The translations under genes were made by a program, and so were the position numbers. The notes below the pieces were generated by a model, which was not told the DNA's origin, searched no databases, and saw only the letters and a program-made list of their open reading frames with translations. From Limnephilus marmoratus (lineage: Eukaryota > Arthropoda > Insecta > Trichoptera > Limnephilidae), in the NCBI GenBank assembly GCA_917880885.1, contig OU862921.1, positions 53,928,508-53,992,507 of the forward strand: a DNA stretch of 64,000 nt. The letters are read 5' to 3'. Positions 10,560 to 22,534 of this stretch are shown in pieces. Numbering within the stretch: the stretch's first letter is position 1; every line of letters starts with the position of its first letter.

Positions 10560-11475
10560 TCACCCAACTACTAGATGCAGCAGTGAGGCAATTGGCCAGG
10601 GTACTCGATTCGTTAAATTCTAACGAAATCACGCACTACTAGCGCAGACAGTGAAATGTCAGCACACCGCGACTGGCCGCCCGTTCTGATTTTGAAGAAA
10701 AAAACTTCGTCAAAGTGCACATTTTATTTTATACGCACAACTATTAATGTATTCTGTTATTAATATGTTCTGAGATTAATTTGCCACATTTTTATATAAA
10801 ACTACAACGAAAGAGATTTCATTAGAAAGAGATTTTGCACTTCAAAGCATTTTTTATTATTATTTATTAGTTATTTTTTTCTAGGCATATAAATTTTTTT
10901 ATCAAAAAATGCCTACACACATTTTGCTCGCAGTATTTATTTAATGTTTTTTTAGTTTCATTATGTATCTACATCTAGGCGATCAAATTTTCAAACCAAA
11001 AACACATGAATTTGCATCGCCTTCAAGGTTGCGAATTTTTCAATATTTATTATTCGTCTAGCCTTGAAATCTTCATCGAAGCATTCAAATTAGTACTCGT
11101 AGAGTAGATATTAGTATAATGAAGATCATTTTATCGTGTTGCATCTTAGTATTATTGTCTTCGGAAAAATTACTGATTAAAATTAATGATTACAAAACAC
11201 ATCAGATTTTAAAAAAATAAGAAGTTATGAAAATTTGAACGATTTTACATTGGCTGTAAAAATCTTATCATTACAAATCCGAATTTTGATAGTTGATTTT
11301 TTTTAAATGTAAATGAATTTAGTGGAGAAGTTCCATTCGTATGCCAGAAATGGGTCAAATTAATAAATTGATACGACTCTGGAGAAAATACTAAACTATA
11401 CAAATACCTTCACCCACATTTTTTTCACCCCTACAAATTTTGGATTTTAATTGGATCTCTAGAAAATAAGATCCA
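10560..11475. other. AT-rich spacer, nothing recognised
   Basis: No repeat or coding signal was found. Confidence 0.45.
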
Positions 11476-11479
11476 TCAA

Positions 11480-11665
11480 AATTAACAATAAACCTTACGT
11501 AACCAACACCTGCTGGCAGCAGACATAATAGGAATTGTTACAACATCAATGGCAATGTATTTATTTATGACCTGCGACACGAATCGAACCCACAACCTTT
11601 GACTCAAAGCCCGACCAATACGCAACACAATCATCGTACATCGAATATTGAGAGAATGATATGCA
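11480..11665 (-). mobile_element. tRNA-like SINE fragment
   Basis: The minus strand shows GGTTGTGGGTTCGATTCG (B box GGTTCGATTC, near 11582-11598) preceded by a 'ggtcgggctttgagtcaaa' arm. A short body to about 11480 follows. The head resembles the tRNA-derived start of insect SINEs, but the A box is eroded. It differs from family B. Confidence 0.45.
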
Positions 11666-11669
11666 TAAT

Positions 11670-12950
11670 ATAATATTATCAGGCCACTGACCACTCCAAC
11701 CTGTCGATATGCTCTGGGCCTGTGTGATATGCCTTCACCAATGGAGATTTTGGAAAGAATTCTGTCACACATACGAGATGTCATACAATCAATAACAGCC
11801 GTCATGTTCATGTAATTGATGTGAAGGGTCAATGTAGTATGTTCAAATTGAAATCATTAAATATTGCATCACACCTTGTACCGTAGCTCGCTTCATGGAA
11901 TTCCACGTGACCGTTAGGCAATCCTTATTAAAATTTTGTTGTGCAACGTGAAATAATACCGAAGCAATAATGTTTGAACGTTTTTCAATACAATACAAAT
12001 ATTGCAATAATTTGAGAAGATCAAGTGGAATCAATCGTGTTCGGATATTGCAATATTATGAACATGTTTAATGATGCCGCACAGCGTATCGTCAATTATC
12101 ACAAATTACACAAATTGTAGTACATGATTAGATTAACTATATTTTCTTCTTAATTTTCACGGATTCTTTTAAATAATTTATCTTAGGTATTCATTTTATT
12201 ACATAGTCACCAGGCGCGGTCCCTCCATTCCCTGAGTTCTAGTCAACAAGAGGCTTTTTATTAATTTTTCAAGCCGTAAACAGATACTGCAATTTTCTAG
12301 CAGAGACTCAAACATATCGGACACGACGCTCGAGCGTGTCGAAATACATATGCATTCTCGATTTATATGAATCGTCTAACACAGCGCCTAAACACACACA
12401 TACCAGCATGTGTTCTCAGAGACTCGCTGCTTCAACACAAATACAAGACGCGATACGCACTGTCCGGCAGTCGTGGATGCTACGGAACTCCAGCATCCAG
12501 AATGGTACAAAGTATTCCAATTCCGCGCACGCGCACATTCTGTCTCTCTCGGTAGGTATATGAGTGTGAAATACGCATCCCAGGATAGCATCCATCGAAC
12601 CAAAAAGGACTTTAACGCATATATTTAAGTCGTAATTTTAATAAAAAAAATCAATACAGAAATATGGAAACTTCACTAACGTGTTTTAACGTTGTAAACG
12701 ATAATAGCGAATTGTGTGATTGTATCATTAATGCGAAAAAGGTTTGTATCACGACCATTTTTCCGGAAAAAATATATTCTGGATACTGAAAAAACCTACT
12801 CTCATTTTGAAAATAAAGATCAAGAAATAAATCGTTTCTAATATGTATTCAAATTTCAGTTTATACACAAATTTGTTGGGTTTATGTTGTCTCATATTAT
12901 ATGTACAGGTTAGTATTAAATAATTAAATAAATATATACATTACCTCTTT
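11670..12950. other. Spacer with a short GC-rich patch
   Basis: A perfect palindrome ACGCTCGAGCGT lies near 12327. Several overlapping 60-75 codon frames at 12336-12628 reflect raised GC content; none is recognisable. Confidence 0.4.
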
Positions 12951-12959
12951 CTTTGGGGA

Positions 12960-13435
12960 AAAGCAGAGGGGATAAATAAAATTTTCAAGTGTAGGCGGGA
13001 TGCCTACCCTGCCAGTTTATTGTACATAAAAGACTCAATTTTCATGTGGTTGCTGGTAGGGAGGGAGTGTGTCACAGATACACCCGGCAGTCCTGTTGAG
13101 AGGTGCATGTTTTCAGGAAAGTCATGCTTGAGGGTCGGTTTCCGCGCCCCTAAGCCGACTTCCCGGTGATGCATTGACGACACGACAATTTGGAAGTGGG
13201 TGGCAGAACGCCCAAAGACTCTAGGAAGGACAGCGTAGGGTTGTCGGAGGCAGGGCGGAGGGTCCCCTTACTCGCGCGAGACACCCTTATGACCCACACC
13301 TCTCCCCAGGGGAGGCACGGGCGATCTATGATACAGCGCTCCGGGTCGGTTTCTCACCAGTGTCCGCATGCAGGGACGGGGTCACAATCCACCCCCAATA
13401 GTGGGGATATGGACGAGACATAACGCTGGTTCAGC
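12960..13435. other. Unidentified GC-rich block
   Basis: This 470-bp GC-rich island has CpG-rich words, unlike the AT-rich flanks. A 77-codon frame (13190-13423, plus) crosses it without a recognisable motif. It could be the 5' untranslated region of a LINE or another repeat, but I have no second copy in the window to compare. Confidence 0.35.
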
Positions 13436-13849
13436 TTTCATCTCTGGGAGTTTCTAAAGAATTTTTCCACTGCAATGTTAACCGGGTACCCAATAAACAA
13501 TTACAAAACCAATAAAAATCAAGTACACAAAAAAAGAAAACTAATTAAAATATAATAATAGAAACGGCAAGAAAGGAAACAGAAGTGGCTACTGTAGGTG
13601 CTCTCAGTAAATACTATTATCAGAGAACAAAAAGAGCGAAGTAATCAAGAATATTCCTTTACAGTGATAACTTATTATATGGAAGCATACAGTACATGGA
13701 TGAGAGTGGTCTCTTAAAATAAAAAGGAAAAAAAAAAAAATAGAAAATAAATTGTTCCCATACTAGTGAGTGGTTGCAGTACGAACGTGTAAACGGTTCC
13801 TGATTAATGGCGCAATTAGTGACACCCCAGGTGAGCGTAGCAGTAAACA

Positions 13850-14071
13850 AAAATTTTTGTATTTCTTGGGCACTGACTATGTAACAATTTCTAGACATTT
13901 TTGTTTTGAAAAGTTTTAATTTTCGATGTGCATTTGTTACTTTAATTAAAATTTTTTTTTTTGCGACCGGTTTCGACACGTCGGAAGTCGGACGTGTCGA
14001 AACCGGTCGCAAAAAAAAATAAATTAAAGTAACAAATGTACATCAAAAATTAAAACTTTTCAAAACAAAAA
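13850..14071. mobile_element. Foldback insertion with 12-bp direct repeats
   Basis: Arms of about 80 bp (13898-13982 and 13991-14071) are near-perfect reverse complements around an 8-nt centre. The inner ends share GCGACCGGTTTCGACACGTC. The insertion is bordered by identical 12-bp TAGCAGTAAACA at 13838-13849 and 14072-14083, which look like a target duplication. The right arm touches its repeat directly, whereas about 47 bp of non-palindromic sequence precedes the left arm. There is no coding capacity. A DNA would form a long hairpin here. Confidence 0.75.
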
Positions 14072-14089
14072 TAGCAGTAAACACATTGA

Positions 14090-15148
14090 AGTGGTTTCCT
14101 GCGTTAGCGGTACACTGGATAGCTATTCATAAATAGGGATGCATACTGGACATGTAAGTGGTTTGTTGGAAAAGCACAGATTAAATTTATCAAGATTGTT
14201 CACTGTCTAAAAGTGTATTTTTGTCAGCAATTGCAACTTGTTGGTGGACTACATGTAGTAGGTATCATACTTATTAATTTTCCAGCATCCCTTCTACAAA
14301 AAGTCACCGACCGCCACTAATAGTCACAAGACAGAAAAGAACAAGATAATATTCATGAATATAGTTTGTGCAAGTGCCACTGTGTATAAGTATTGTTGTT
14401 AGGACGGTTTCAGTTCCTAGGTAGGCAGATTGCCTATTTCTGAGTAACCAAATGCACCGGCCATGATAAGTGTATTTTCTATCATCCCCGTGTCATTTTG
14501 TTGATTTAACTAGCTAATCAGTGAATTATTACTAACGTTGATCATTATTCCCCTCTAAATTTTATGTTTACTAAACTCCGGAGCTTTGGTAGGTACCATT
14601 GAAGTACTTCCTCTAACCTTCGCATTAGGCATTAGGGGCCGTTTTATCAATACGTAAATCGCATAGCATTGTTGCATTTAAGTTTATAGATCCCTGAGTT
14701 GCTAATTGTGTACTTTGCTTTAGTAATTCGGTGATTAGTAGAAACATCTTGGTCATTCGTCTGCCATTAAAATGTGCTACATAGTGCCAGATTAAATCCG
14801 GAGCCTACTCCTATTTATTCCACATCTATTTTAAAGCAAGAATTTAACGATTAATTAAATCTAATAGGCTCCTACCAAGTAAGCGTCAGGCATAAAATTA
14901 TGGGGACAATAAAAATTCATGTTGTTCCATTCAGCATGTAATGTTTTTAAATACCATCACGTTGTTTCGATGTCAACAACCAAGTTAGATTTAATTTATA
15001 TGATGTAAAGGTACATTTTATAAGTCCATCCCAACGCTCACCCGTTCAACCTTCCGTAAGCCTGGCAGGGTCTAAGAGACCAAGGGCATTTTAAAACGGC
15101 TGTAAATTGCTAAACTTCAAACTGCTATTTGGGATGCTGGTGTAGGTA
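14090..15148. other. AT-rich spacer, nothing recognised
   Basis: No gene-like frame or repeat structure was found. Confidence 0.45.
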
Positions 15149-15149
15149 C

Positions 15150-15565
15150 CGCTACCCCGGGAATCATTTTTTTGATAAACAACACCCCTGCCATAGGTCA
15201 CCCCAAGCGGTTCGCTACGTTTGGTGACTTAGCAGGGCTGCCCGGGTTCATGGGGTGAGGCTCGTCTAGGTTTGGGCTGTGAATACGTTTGCCTACTTAA
15301 TGCTTGGCGGACCGCATCGGGAGAGACTGGTTGAGGGATACCTAACCTAGATCTCTCCAACCGGACTCTCTCGGCCCATCGTCTTTCACCACAGTGACCC
15401 ATCGTCTTGCACACAGAGGAATGAATTCAAACGTCCGTCACTCCTGGACACATTGACCTCAGATTCCTACCCACCACACAAAAATTTTCCTCCTCAGAAC
15501 ATCCCCTCCTTCATTTCCCTAAAAAGACCCTCCGCTGATGAGATGAGAAAGATGAGATAATTTCA
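15150..15565 (-). repeat. Repeat family A, copy 3
   Basis: A nearly complete family A copy in reverse orientation runs from 'ccgggaatcatt' through 'cgctacgtttggtgacttagcagg' and 'gagagactggttgaggga' to 'gaccctccgctgatgagat'. It lies about 70 bp outside the hAT element. Confidence 0.75.
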
Positions 15566-15627
15566 CTTCCATGCAACACAAAACGCGTCATTTTGTTTAT
15601 GATTTTATTATATTTCAAGTTTTCTGT

Positions 15628-15635
15628 GTACCGAT
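15628..15635. repeat. hAT target site duplication, left
   Basis: GTACCGAT is identical to the right copy at 17549-17556. Confidence 0.9.
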
Positions 15636-15801
15636 TAGACGTGGGCAGAATGATTCCCAGGAGTGAATCGATTCAGTCTGATTCCCATGGCCTTTTGAAT
15701 TGATTCCTTTTATTCATTCCTTTAATTCAATTAAATTAAAAAAAAAAAAAAAATAAATAAATAAATTTAAAAAAAAATAAAAAATTTAAGTTGAAAATTA
15801 A

Positions 15802-16320
15802 ATGAATGGGGAGGCTAACACCGCACACGAGACCGGGAGGCCACGGAGTACCCGGAGTACCGCAAAAGAGGAGACTGATAGGCTACCAAGCATCGCACAA
15901 AGAGGAGACCGATTATTCTATCTCATTATCTCGCAGGCTAAAACCTATAGATTAATGTGTTTGACTCTTTTTAGTGTCGCTTTTTCGTTTCATCGGTTTT
16001 AAAATCACAATGAGTGGGGAGGCTACGAAGCACCGCACAAAGAGGAGACCAATAGGCTACGGAACACCGCACAAAGAGGAGACCGATTATTCTATCTCAT
16101 TATCTCGCACGCTAAAACCGACTCTTTTTAGTGTCGCTTTTTCGTTTCATCGGTTTTCAAAATCACAATGAGTGGGGAGGCTACGAAGCACCGCACAAAG
16201 AGGAGACCAATAGGCTACGAAACACCACACAAAGAGGAGACCGATTATTCTATCTCATTATCTCGCATGCTAAATCCTATATTGTTTGTCTTTTTTTAGT
16301 GTCGTAATTTTTCGTATGTA
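15802..16320. repeat. Tandem array of about 158-bp units within the hAT element
   Basis: Three units begin at 15802, 16010 and 16168 with ATGA(A/G)TGGGGAGGCTA. Each contains a 33-bp subrepeat twice ('gcaccgcacaaagaggagacc...aggctac'), then 'gattattctatctcattatctcgca' and 'ctttttagtgtcg'. The first unit is longer (208 bp). Units two and three are almost identical. The small frames here (66 and 65 codons) are read from the repeat and are not genes. Confidence 0.85.
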
Positions 16321-16870
16321 AAATGTATTTATTGCTAGCAATTAAATCTTAAAATTATACAAATTTTCGTTTCACCCTTAAAATTTTATTGATTTTATTT
16401 TATTTATTAAACTTATAATTTCGTTCCATTTCACGTGATCTAATATAAACATCATTTTAACATTAAGATGAGTATTTAATGACACCTAACCACAGCTAAT
16501 TGGCCTTATAATATCTGCAAATTTACATATTATATCGACCCAAGATCTACGTCTAAAAGTAGGTAGGTACAATATCTTTCGTACGTACCAAAAAACCGAT
16601 AAGCATCATTTTAGCTTCTCACTTTTCTAGCTGATGTTCAGATTCAAAGTCGAAAGTTTTCGACTAACTATGTAATGAAATTGGTGGCTTGGCGCGCGGG
16701 GGAATAAATGAACCGTGCGGACGGATTAAGGGCTGGCATTGAGGAATGAATTAGTAACTTTTGATTAATGTTTTGTGTCTTACCTAGCAGTGACTTGATT
16801 TACTCGCGAGCTGCGGACCTAGGACTGGGATGCGTTTGGGACATATCGTGACATTGACGTGACGATGACG

Positions 16871-16919
16871 CCTGACGTCATTTTTAGGTCTAAGAATTAC
16901 AAAAGACCATGACGTCACA
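16871..16919. repeat. TGACGTCA-ended imperfect hairpin
   Basis: TGACGTCA(T) occurs near both ends, with AGGTCT/AGACC inside, giving an imperfect inverted repeat. TGACGTCA is the CRE/ATF palindrome, but function here is not implied. Further GACGT words precede it. Confidence 0.5.
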
Positions 16920-17548
16920 AGTGAAAAAGACTTTTGTTTTAATTCCTCTGTCTGTCGGAATCGGACAATCTCGATTTCGACAGACTAGGTACCTGGGACG
17001 CGGACATTGAACACGGACCTGGGACGGCGGGGACCTTAGGACAATCTCAGGACTATTGTTTAGGATAAATGATTAATTCCTTGCGTGAAAGAGATGCTCG
17101 GACAACCCGGATGAATCGCGGCCACGTTTTGGCCATTTTGGGACATGGACTTATGATGTTCGGGTGTTTTTAGAATGGCGGCGCGGAGGTAGCAGAATAC
17201 AATCGTAATAGGCGAGTCGTTAACAATACCGTCCGTCGATCACTTCGCGGCGCGCGGCCTTATTAATACTTAACTTATTTACTTACCGCGAAGCCGCGGT
17301 AATAATATTTAAATACCTATGAAACAATATAATATTTAAATCGTTTACAGAACACATTATTCATTGAAATAATTTAACAGTAAAATAAATGGAAATTAAA
17401 AATGCATGGTGTCGTTAAAAATCGTAGGATGCAAGGCCAAAGATAAGGAATGAAGAATCAATTCCTTTTGAAATTGAGAATTAGATTGAGTGTGTCACAA
17501 GATTGAATTTATTCATTTAATTCGGTCATTCAATTTTGCCCACGTCTA

Positions 17549-17556
17549 GTACCGAT
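17549..17556. repeat. hAT target site duplication, right
   Basis: GTACCGAT is identical to the left copy at 15628-15635. Confidence 0.9.
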
Positions 17557-17559
17557 ATA

Positions 17560-18145
17560 AAAATAAGCATTACATTTTTGTTGGACTAAAATTAGGGGGT
17601 ATGATTTTAGTTCGAGGAGTTATATCTGAAATATGTTGTATTTATTTATTTGAACATAAATTTAAAATGGAAAAGATAAATAAAAAAAATAATCATTAAA
17701 TACAAATAAAAAATATTCATTTAATTATCGCCGGATCCCACAGACCCAGTGGCATAATTTCACCAGGCATGCGGGGGGTTAGTTTAGCAAGTTAGCCAAT
17801 GCAAATTACCCCACACTAGCTGCTTCGAAGTATTTACCCTTCATGACAATGTTCTCTTCAATTAGTATTCTTATCCTTCGACTTCGACAGTTGTACAATG
17901 TACATATGTGTATGTGTGACTAGTACACCGAATGTTGTCTACAGGCAGGTATTTAATTAATATTGGGGTAGGAATATTGAATCGTAACATAATAAATGTA
18001 GTTAGTTAGTTAGACTACGAAGACGACGAAGATTAGCTCTTCGAGTCACGTCCCTCAGCAAAATTCTATAACATAAAAAATTCAGCTTTGAGATAAACAA
18101 CTTTGAAGTTGTTATGCAATAGCAACATCAAACAAGCCACTGCTA
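17560..18145. other. Spacer, nothing recognised
   Basis: Only a short TTAG run (about 18000) is visible. Confidence 0.45.
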
Positions 18146-18149
18146 TAAT

Positions 18150-18765
18150 ATATTGATTTTACTTTCTTTCCTTTTGTCAATCCTTAGATAATTAATAAAC
18201 TTTAAAGTACCACCCAGAGTAACAAGGCTTAACGACTTATTCCACATTAGCCGGACGCGTACAAATGCTGGTGTCAGGGACCCAATCAGAAGAATGTGCG
18301 AATCACTTAATCAGAATCAAAAGCTCAAGGATTCTGACTTATTTTTTGATACACGCAGTACTTTTAGTAGAAAAATGAAGGCTGTTTTCCTACAAAGTTC
18401 AAAGTAAACAACTTAGACATACATTCGTTTATATATATATATATTTTTTTTAAATTTCTGTATAACATTGTTTATCTATATTTATATTTTTTTGTTTCAA
18501 AAATAATTTGTAATTTCTTATAAGGATATTGCGCATTTATTTCATATCTCTATTTGTAAAATAATATTCTTATGTACTTATATATTTTTTCCCCTATTTA
18601 TAAGACAAAATATTTGTATATGTTTTTAACTGCTGTTTAAGTCAATTCGTGAGAAATAGTTTGGATGCAGGTGAATTCTCTAGTTGATGTTTTGTATATT
18701 CTTGCCAATTAATATCTGTATCTGTATTTTCTCCTAAATAAATAAAAAAAAAAAGAAAAAAAATA
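18150..18765 (+). pseudogene. LINE reverse transcriptase C-terminus and 3' tail
   Basis: An open frame of about 74 codons ends at the TAA at 18406. It reads like the last part of Jockey/CR1-group LINE ORF2 proteins: it starts with the Phe-Lys-Val-Pro-Pro-Arg-Val-Thr-Arg motif, then an Arg-Thr-Arg-Thr-Asn segment, then Pro-Ile-Arg-Arg-Met-Cys. Matching sequence just upstream is out of frame. A 330-bp AT-rich untranslated tail ends in an A-rich AAATAAATAAAAAAA stretch near 18735-18760. This is a 5'-truncated dead copy, which is the usual product of target-primed reverse transcription. Confidence 0.75.
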
Positions 18766-19035
18766 CACAAAAATGTTTTGGACTATATTGTTGCTTCCAA
18801 ATTTCACAATATAATCGACCTAATTTTTTTACAAACATTCTCGTAGTAGGCTTTGTAGTATTCTGTATCATTAATTTTGAAAAATTTGATTTTTTGTTCG
18901 ATGTATGTCTGTTATTGTCTTCATTTATTCACAAAAATATCACCTCATGCCATTGATCGAGTAGGAAAAACCTCTACGAAGACATTGTTTGAAAATGAGC
19001 ACTGCGAGTGAAGTACAGTATATTTTATGTTATAG

Positions 19036-19216
19036 CATCACAATTATTTATTTTTATTTTTAACTTTATGAGTAAAACGTCAAATTGTAATATCTAATTA
19101 AATGAAGACAATATTAGCGAAACCCAATCGAAAATCTTCTTCGGGTCCTGGATCCATTCTTTATCTGATTTTTCTGTCTCCAGATTTACGATTGGGTTTC
19201 GTCTTCATTTAATTAA
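19036..19216. mobile_element. Palindromic MITE family E, copy 1
   Basis: Inverted ends TAATTAAATGAAGAC and GTCTTCATTTAATTA enclose matching GAAACCCAATCG(A/T)AAATCT arms around a 45-bp centre. The left flank (TTTTTATTTTTAACTTTATGAGTAAAAC) also matches, in reverse, the right flank of the copy at 52.6 kb, so the family is longer than the palindrome. Confidence 0.65.
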
Positions 19217-19224
19217 ATCTCTGT

Positions 19225-21478
19225 TATTTATTATTTACTCAATATGTGCCTACCTACAAACGGTTATTATTTTCTTCTAGGATGAAAGAAACATCCAAGT
19301 TAAATTAGTTGTTTAGGAACTATTATAATAAACTCGTATTGTTTTGTGTTTTATGTTGTCTCTTGAATAAGTTCTTATTCGTTTGTTAGCACCTAAAAGC
19401 GGTATGCAGATACTCGTACCAACAAGCGGTTGATGTAAATTACATTGTTTCAGAAGTTGGTTGGCAGAAAATGAATGGTCCCGTAATGAATGGACTAATT
19501 TCCTCGGCTATGAAGTTTGTTGTTCTGCAGTCTATTATCTACATACAGATCGGTATTTCCCTCGGTAACAAGTAACGACCCGAGCCCCGACTAACTGGAA
19601 GACGAGGACTACGTGTGCCTAATATAGAATCATTTCTCCGAACAGCGACTGGCGAAATGCATAATGGATATTTGTACTCCGTTTGTTGCGGCTCTTACAT
19701 TTTAATTTAGAGAGATGATTGCAATGAAAGAACACGTATCACGAAGGAGTCGCATGCAAATTAGTGAACAGACACGATCCCAGCAGCGAGTAACCGCCCA
19801 GTACCAGCAGATCTACCTCCACTCGGCGCTCGACTTTCTGTCTCCAGCGATTTACATGTAGCATTTATTTTGATTGTTTGCCAACAATGTTGGCAACAGA
19901 GCTCCTTTAACCTCTTTGTATTTTATTGGGAATATTGTCTCCGTGTCGCTGTGAATCTGTGACTCGCCCTTCCACCAATACAACGGCAATACAAAATAAA
20001 CGACCATTATTCCGGTTGTTCGAATTCTTTGGTAGGTACTTTTTTTAAAGTTTTATCAAAAACAATATCGACGAGGACGTGATAAATTTACACATTATCA
20101 CTGACACTAATCGAAAGATGTGTTCGTTTGGTTTGGTCGGCCATTTACTTGACTTTACATTTCTGTGACTTGTAACACGGCCTATGTCAATTTTTAAACA
20201 CGTCAATTATTTAGGCTAATTGTATTATAATCAGTAAACATACCATTTAAGCAATTTATATCAAAGAATCGTATGTCAATTATGGTGAGCATTATTTAGG
20301 GAAAACTTACGACTTTTACCGTTTGAAATTTTTTATTGCAAAAATCCTTAAATGTTTCAGATGAATCTTTGAATAAATCTTTGACCATTTTAAAATCGAT
20401 ATGAAAAAAGAACAAGACACAGGCGAAGTAAGACTGTCCTTCTTCCCATTCCCTAGTTAAGACCCTAGTCATACCGGACCCCAAAAAAGGCAAATTCAGA
20501 GCGAAACTCAACCTCCTGAACAGCCGAAATTATGTTTATTATGAAATTTAAACTTATTCATTTTGGGTAAAAATGTATAAACCCACCATTAATTAATAAA
20601 ATAATTTTGGTGCCCGTTTTATCGCTTGTCTGAATTGTTCACATCAATTCCAATTATGAAAATCAAAGCAAATCCTAGTTCTAGAGTTCATTGGATCCGA
20701 GTTATCCATAAATACGGAGACGCAATATTTAAAAATATTGTGATAATTATGAGACTGATTGTCCATCACTACGCTAGTCCCAGCGAGAGATCATTCATGA
20801 CGTCATTGTTCTACTATATTCTGTCTCTTTCGTTTTTAAACAAGATGCGCGAGGAGGAAGAGGATGAACGCCGATGAGGGCAGTCAGTACAAACTCTCGC
20901 CGGACTAGTTTACCCATGAAAATTACATCATTTTACTGACGACAAATTTCCAATTTTGGTAGTAACCTTATTTTAAAATTCTAAATAGTCCAGTAAGACA
21001 AATTTTAAATTAAAATAACCACTTGTCAAAATAAATTAATTAAAATAAAATATATAGGCAACGACTAGCGAGTACCCGGCATGCGTTGCAATGCCACTCA
21101 AAGAAAGAAAGTCTCTGACGTTTAATTCTATTTATTGAAGTTCTTTTGGATACACGATATATGTTTGTTTTTCATCTGATGCGAACACGAATAAATCAGA
21201 AGATTTTCCGAACGTGCATGAGCATGCCACACACAGCAGTTCGTGTGGGAAAATGGATTATCCAAAAATTATACTGTTCCATCCTAATTCCTGCTATCCC
21301 CTACCGCAAATATGGCGACACCTATTATATTTTTTCTTTATACAAATTTAAAAACACCAGAGCTCGTCATTTGATATAAATAGAAACCTTCGCGGGCATA
21401 ACAACTCACCAAAGTTTCATCGCAAACGGATGAATGATTTTATGAAATAATAAGAGACACGCAAAGAAAAAACATTAA
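19225..21478. other. Spacer, nothing recognised
   Basis: This is 2.2 kb without a convincing frame, tandem repeat or terminal repeat. Frames at 20296-20511, 20626-20877 and 21146-21379 have no recognisable motif. Confidence 0.4.
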
Positions 21479-21479
21479 T

Positions 21480-21565
21480 TTTTATATAATAATAAATTTA
21501 TTAAATTTGGACAACTTATATAGCGCTGTTTTTGCGAAAAATTGCCTCAGGAGCGCTGTAAAATA
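21480..21565 (+). repeat. Hairpin module C, copy 1
   Basis: An ATAATAA run is followed by 'acttatatagcgctgtttttgcgaaaaattgcctcaggagcgctgta'. The GCGCT...AGCGC pair can form a stem. The module recurs at 21.96, 50.37 and 59.2 kb. It probably marks the 3' end of a dispersed retroposon. Confidence 0.6.
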
Positions 21566-21949
21566 TATATGGATTCAAAATAATGCTCTTTGTTCAATAT
21601 TGTCAAACATCTTATTTTGCATTTAGCTGTTAATTGAGAGCCAATTTGTGGAAATGTCTGTTAGATTATTACTCCCCGATGCCAAATAGATAACTTAACA
21701 GCTTTACTTAATGTCATTAACTTCCCATCACGCAATTATAACACTGCTGGAGATTGCGAATTTAGCGGTGGACCCGAGGAAGGTCATCGCTTCAATGAGC
21801 AGTGATCAGTGGAGCCAAGCAACACCACTTCAGAGAAGTTACATGTAGTCAAGTGTGGACAGAATATTATTACCGAAGCACTTGAAACTGCTACAGTGGA
21901 GTAGGTACACGATATACCAGTCGGCAGTTATGAAGGTACTTACGTTATA

Positions 21950-22028
21950 ATAACATCTAATAATAAAATATTTGGAAGATTTTTATAACGCCGTTTTTGT
22001 GAAACATCACCTCAAGGGCGGTATTATC
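21950..22028 (+). repeat. Hairpin module C, copy 2
   Basis: TAATAATAAAATATTTGG is followed by 'aacgccgtttttgtgaaacatcacctcaagggcgg', directly upstream of a family B SINE-like copy. Confidence 0.6.
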
Positions 22029-22034
22029 AATTGG

Positions 22035-22318
22035 GGTATTATGTAGTACCTGGCTATTCAGAACTGATCACCAAACACGGCTAAAACCATTTCAAGCAAC
22101 GTTTCAAGTCTGAATGGTGGTCTTACGCCAGGGCGATACTGAGAGTATCTTCCACTCTGGAACGTGCCGCAAATATACTATATATTATTTTAAATGAATA
22201 AATTGTGAAATAACACAAATTAATCAAATAAAATTTATTTGCCACGCCGGGATTCGATCCCGCGACCTTCGGAGTGCCAGTCAAGAGCCTTACCGCTGAA
22301 CTACGCCGGTCGTCAAAA
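22035..22318 (-). mobile_element. SINE-like family B, copy 2
   Basis: On the minus strand the tRNA-like head (22316-22243) has an A-box-like TAGTTCAGCGG and a B box GGATCGAATCCC. The AT-rich linker and the body with 'accattcagacttgaaacg' follow. It lacks the last 100 bp present in copies 1 and 3. Confidence 0.75.
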
Positions 22319-22534
22319 CTGTACAATGCATTTGACCGATGAGCGCGATGCTGCTTAAAAATATACATATTATATTGGTTTATTGATGTTCTCTACAGAC
22401 AGAAAATATACAGGACCATACTTACCTGTGAGGTCACTTGAGATTAACACGGTTTATTGTATATTTAGAGAAATTTAGATACAGTTCACACGCAGAGGAC
22501 GTAATTGGAAACATATATTATTTAATCCTGCCAT

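Larger units (their letters stand above)
15636..17548. mobile_element. Non-autonomous hAT-type DNA transposon
   Basis: Both ends are TAGACGTGGGCA in inverted orientation (15636-15647 and 17537-17548). Identical 8-bp GTACCGAT flanks the element at 15628-15635 and 17549-17556. An 8-bp duplication and T/CAG-R-GTGGGCA-type ends are the signature of the hAT superfamily. The 1913-bp interior has no transposase frame; it holds a tandem repeat array (15802-16320), a CRE-like hairpin (16871-16919) and GC-rich non-coding sequence. Subterminal regions on both sides are rich in gAATgATTCc-like words. It would need transposase supplied from elsewhere. Confidence 0.9.

Noticed and set aside
11482..11832. 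116-codon minus-strand frame
   Set aside because: It overlaps a tRNA-like SINE fragment and has no recognisable domain.
15802..16320. CRISPR-like array
   Set aside because: The units are contiguous tandem repeats without unique spacers, inside a eukaryotic hAT element.
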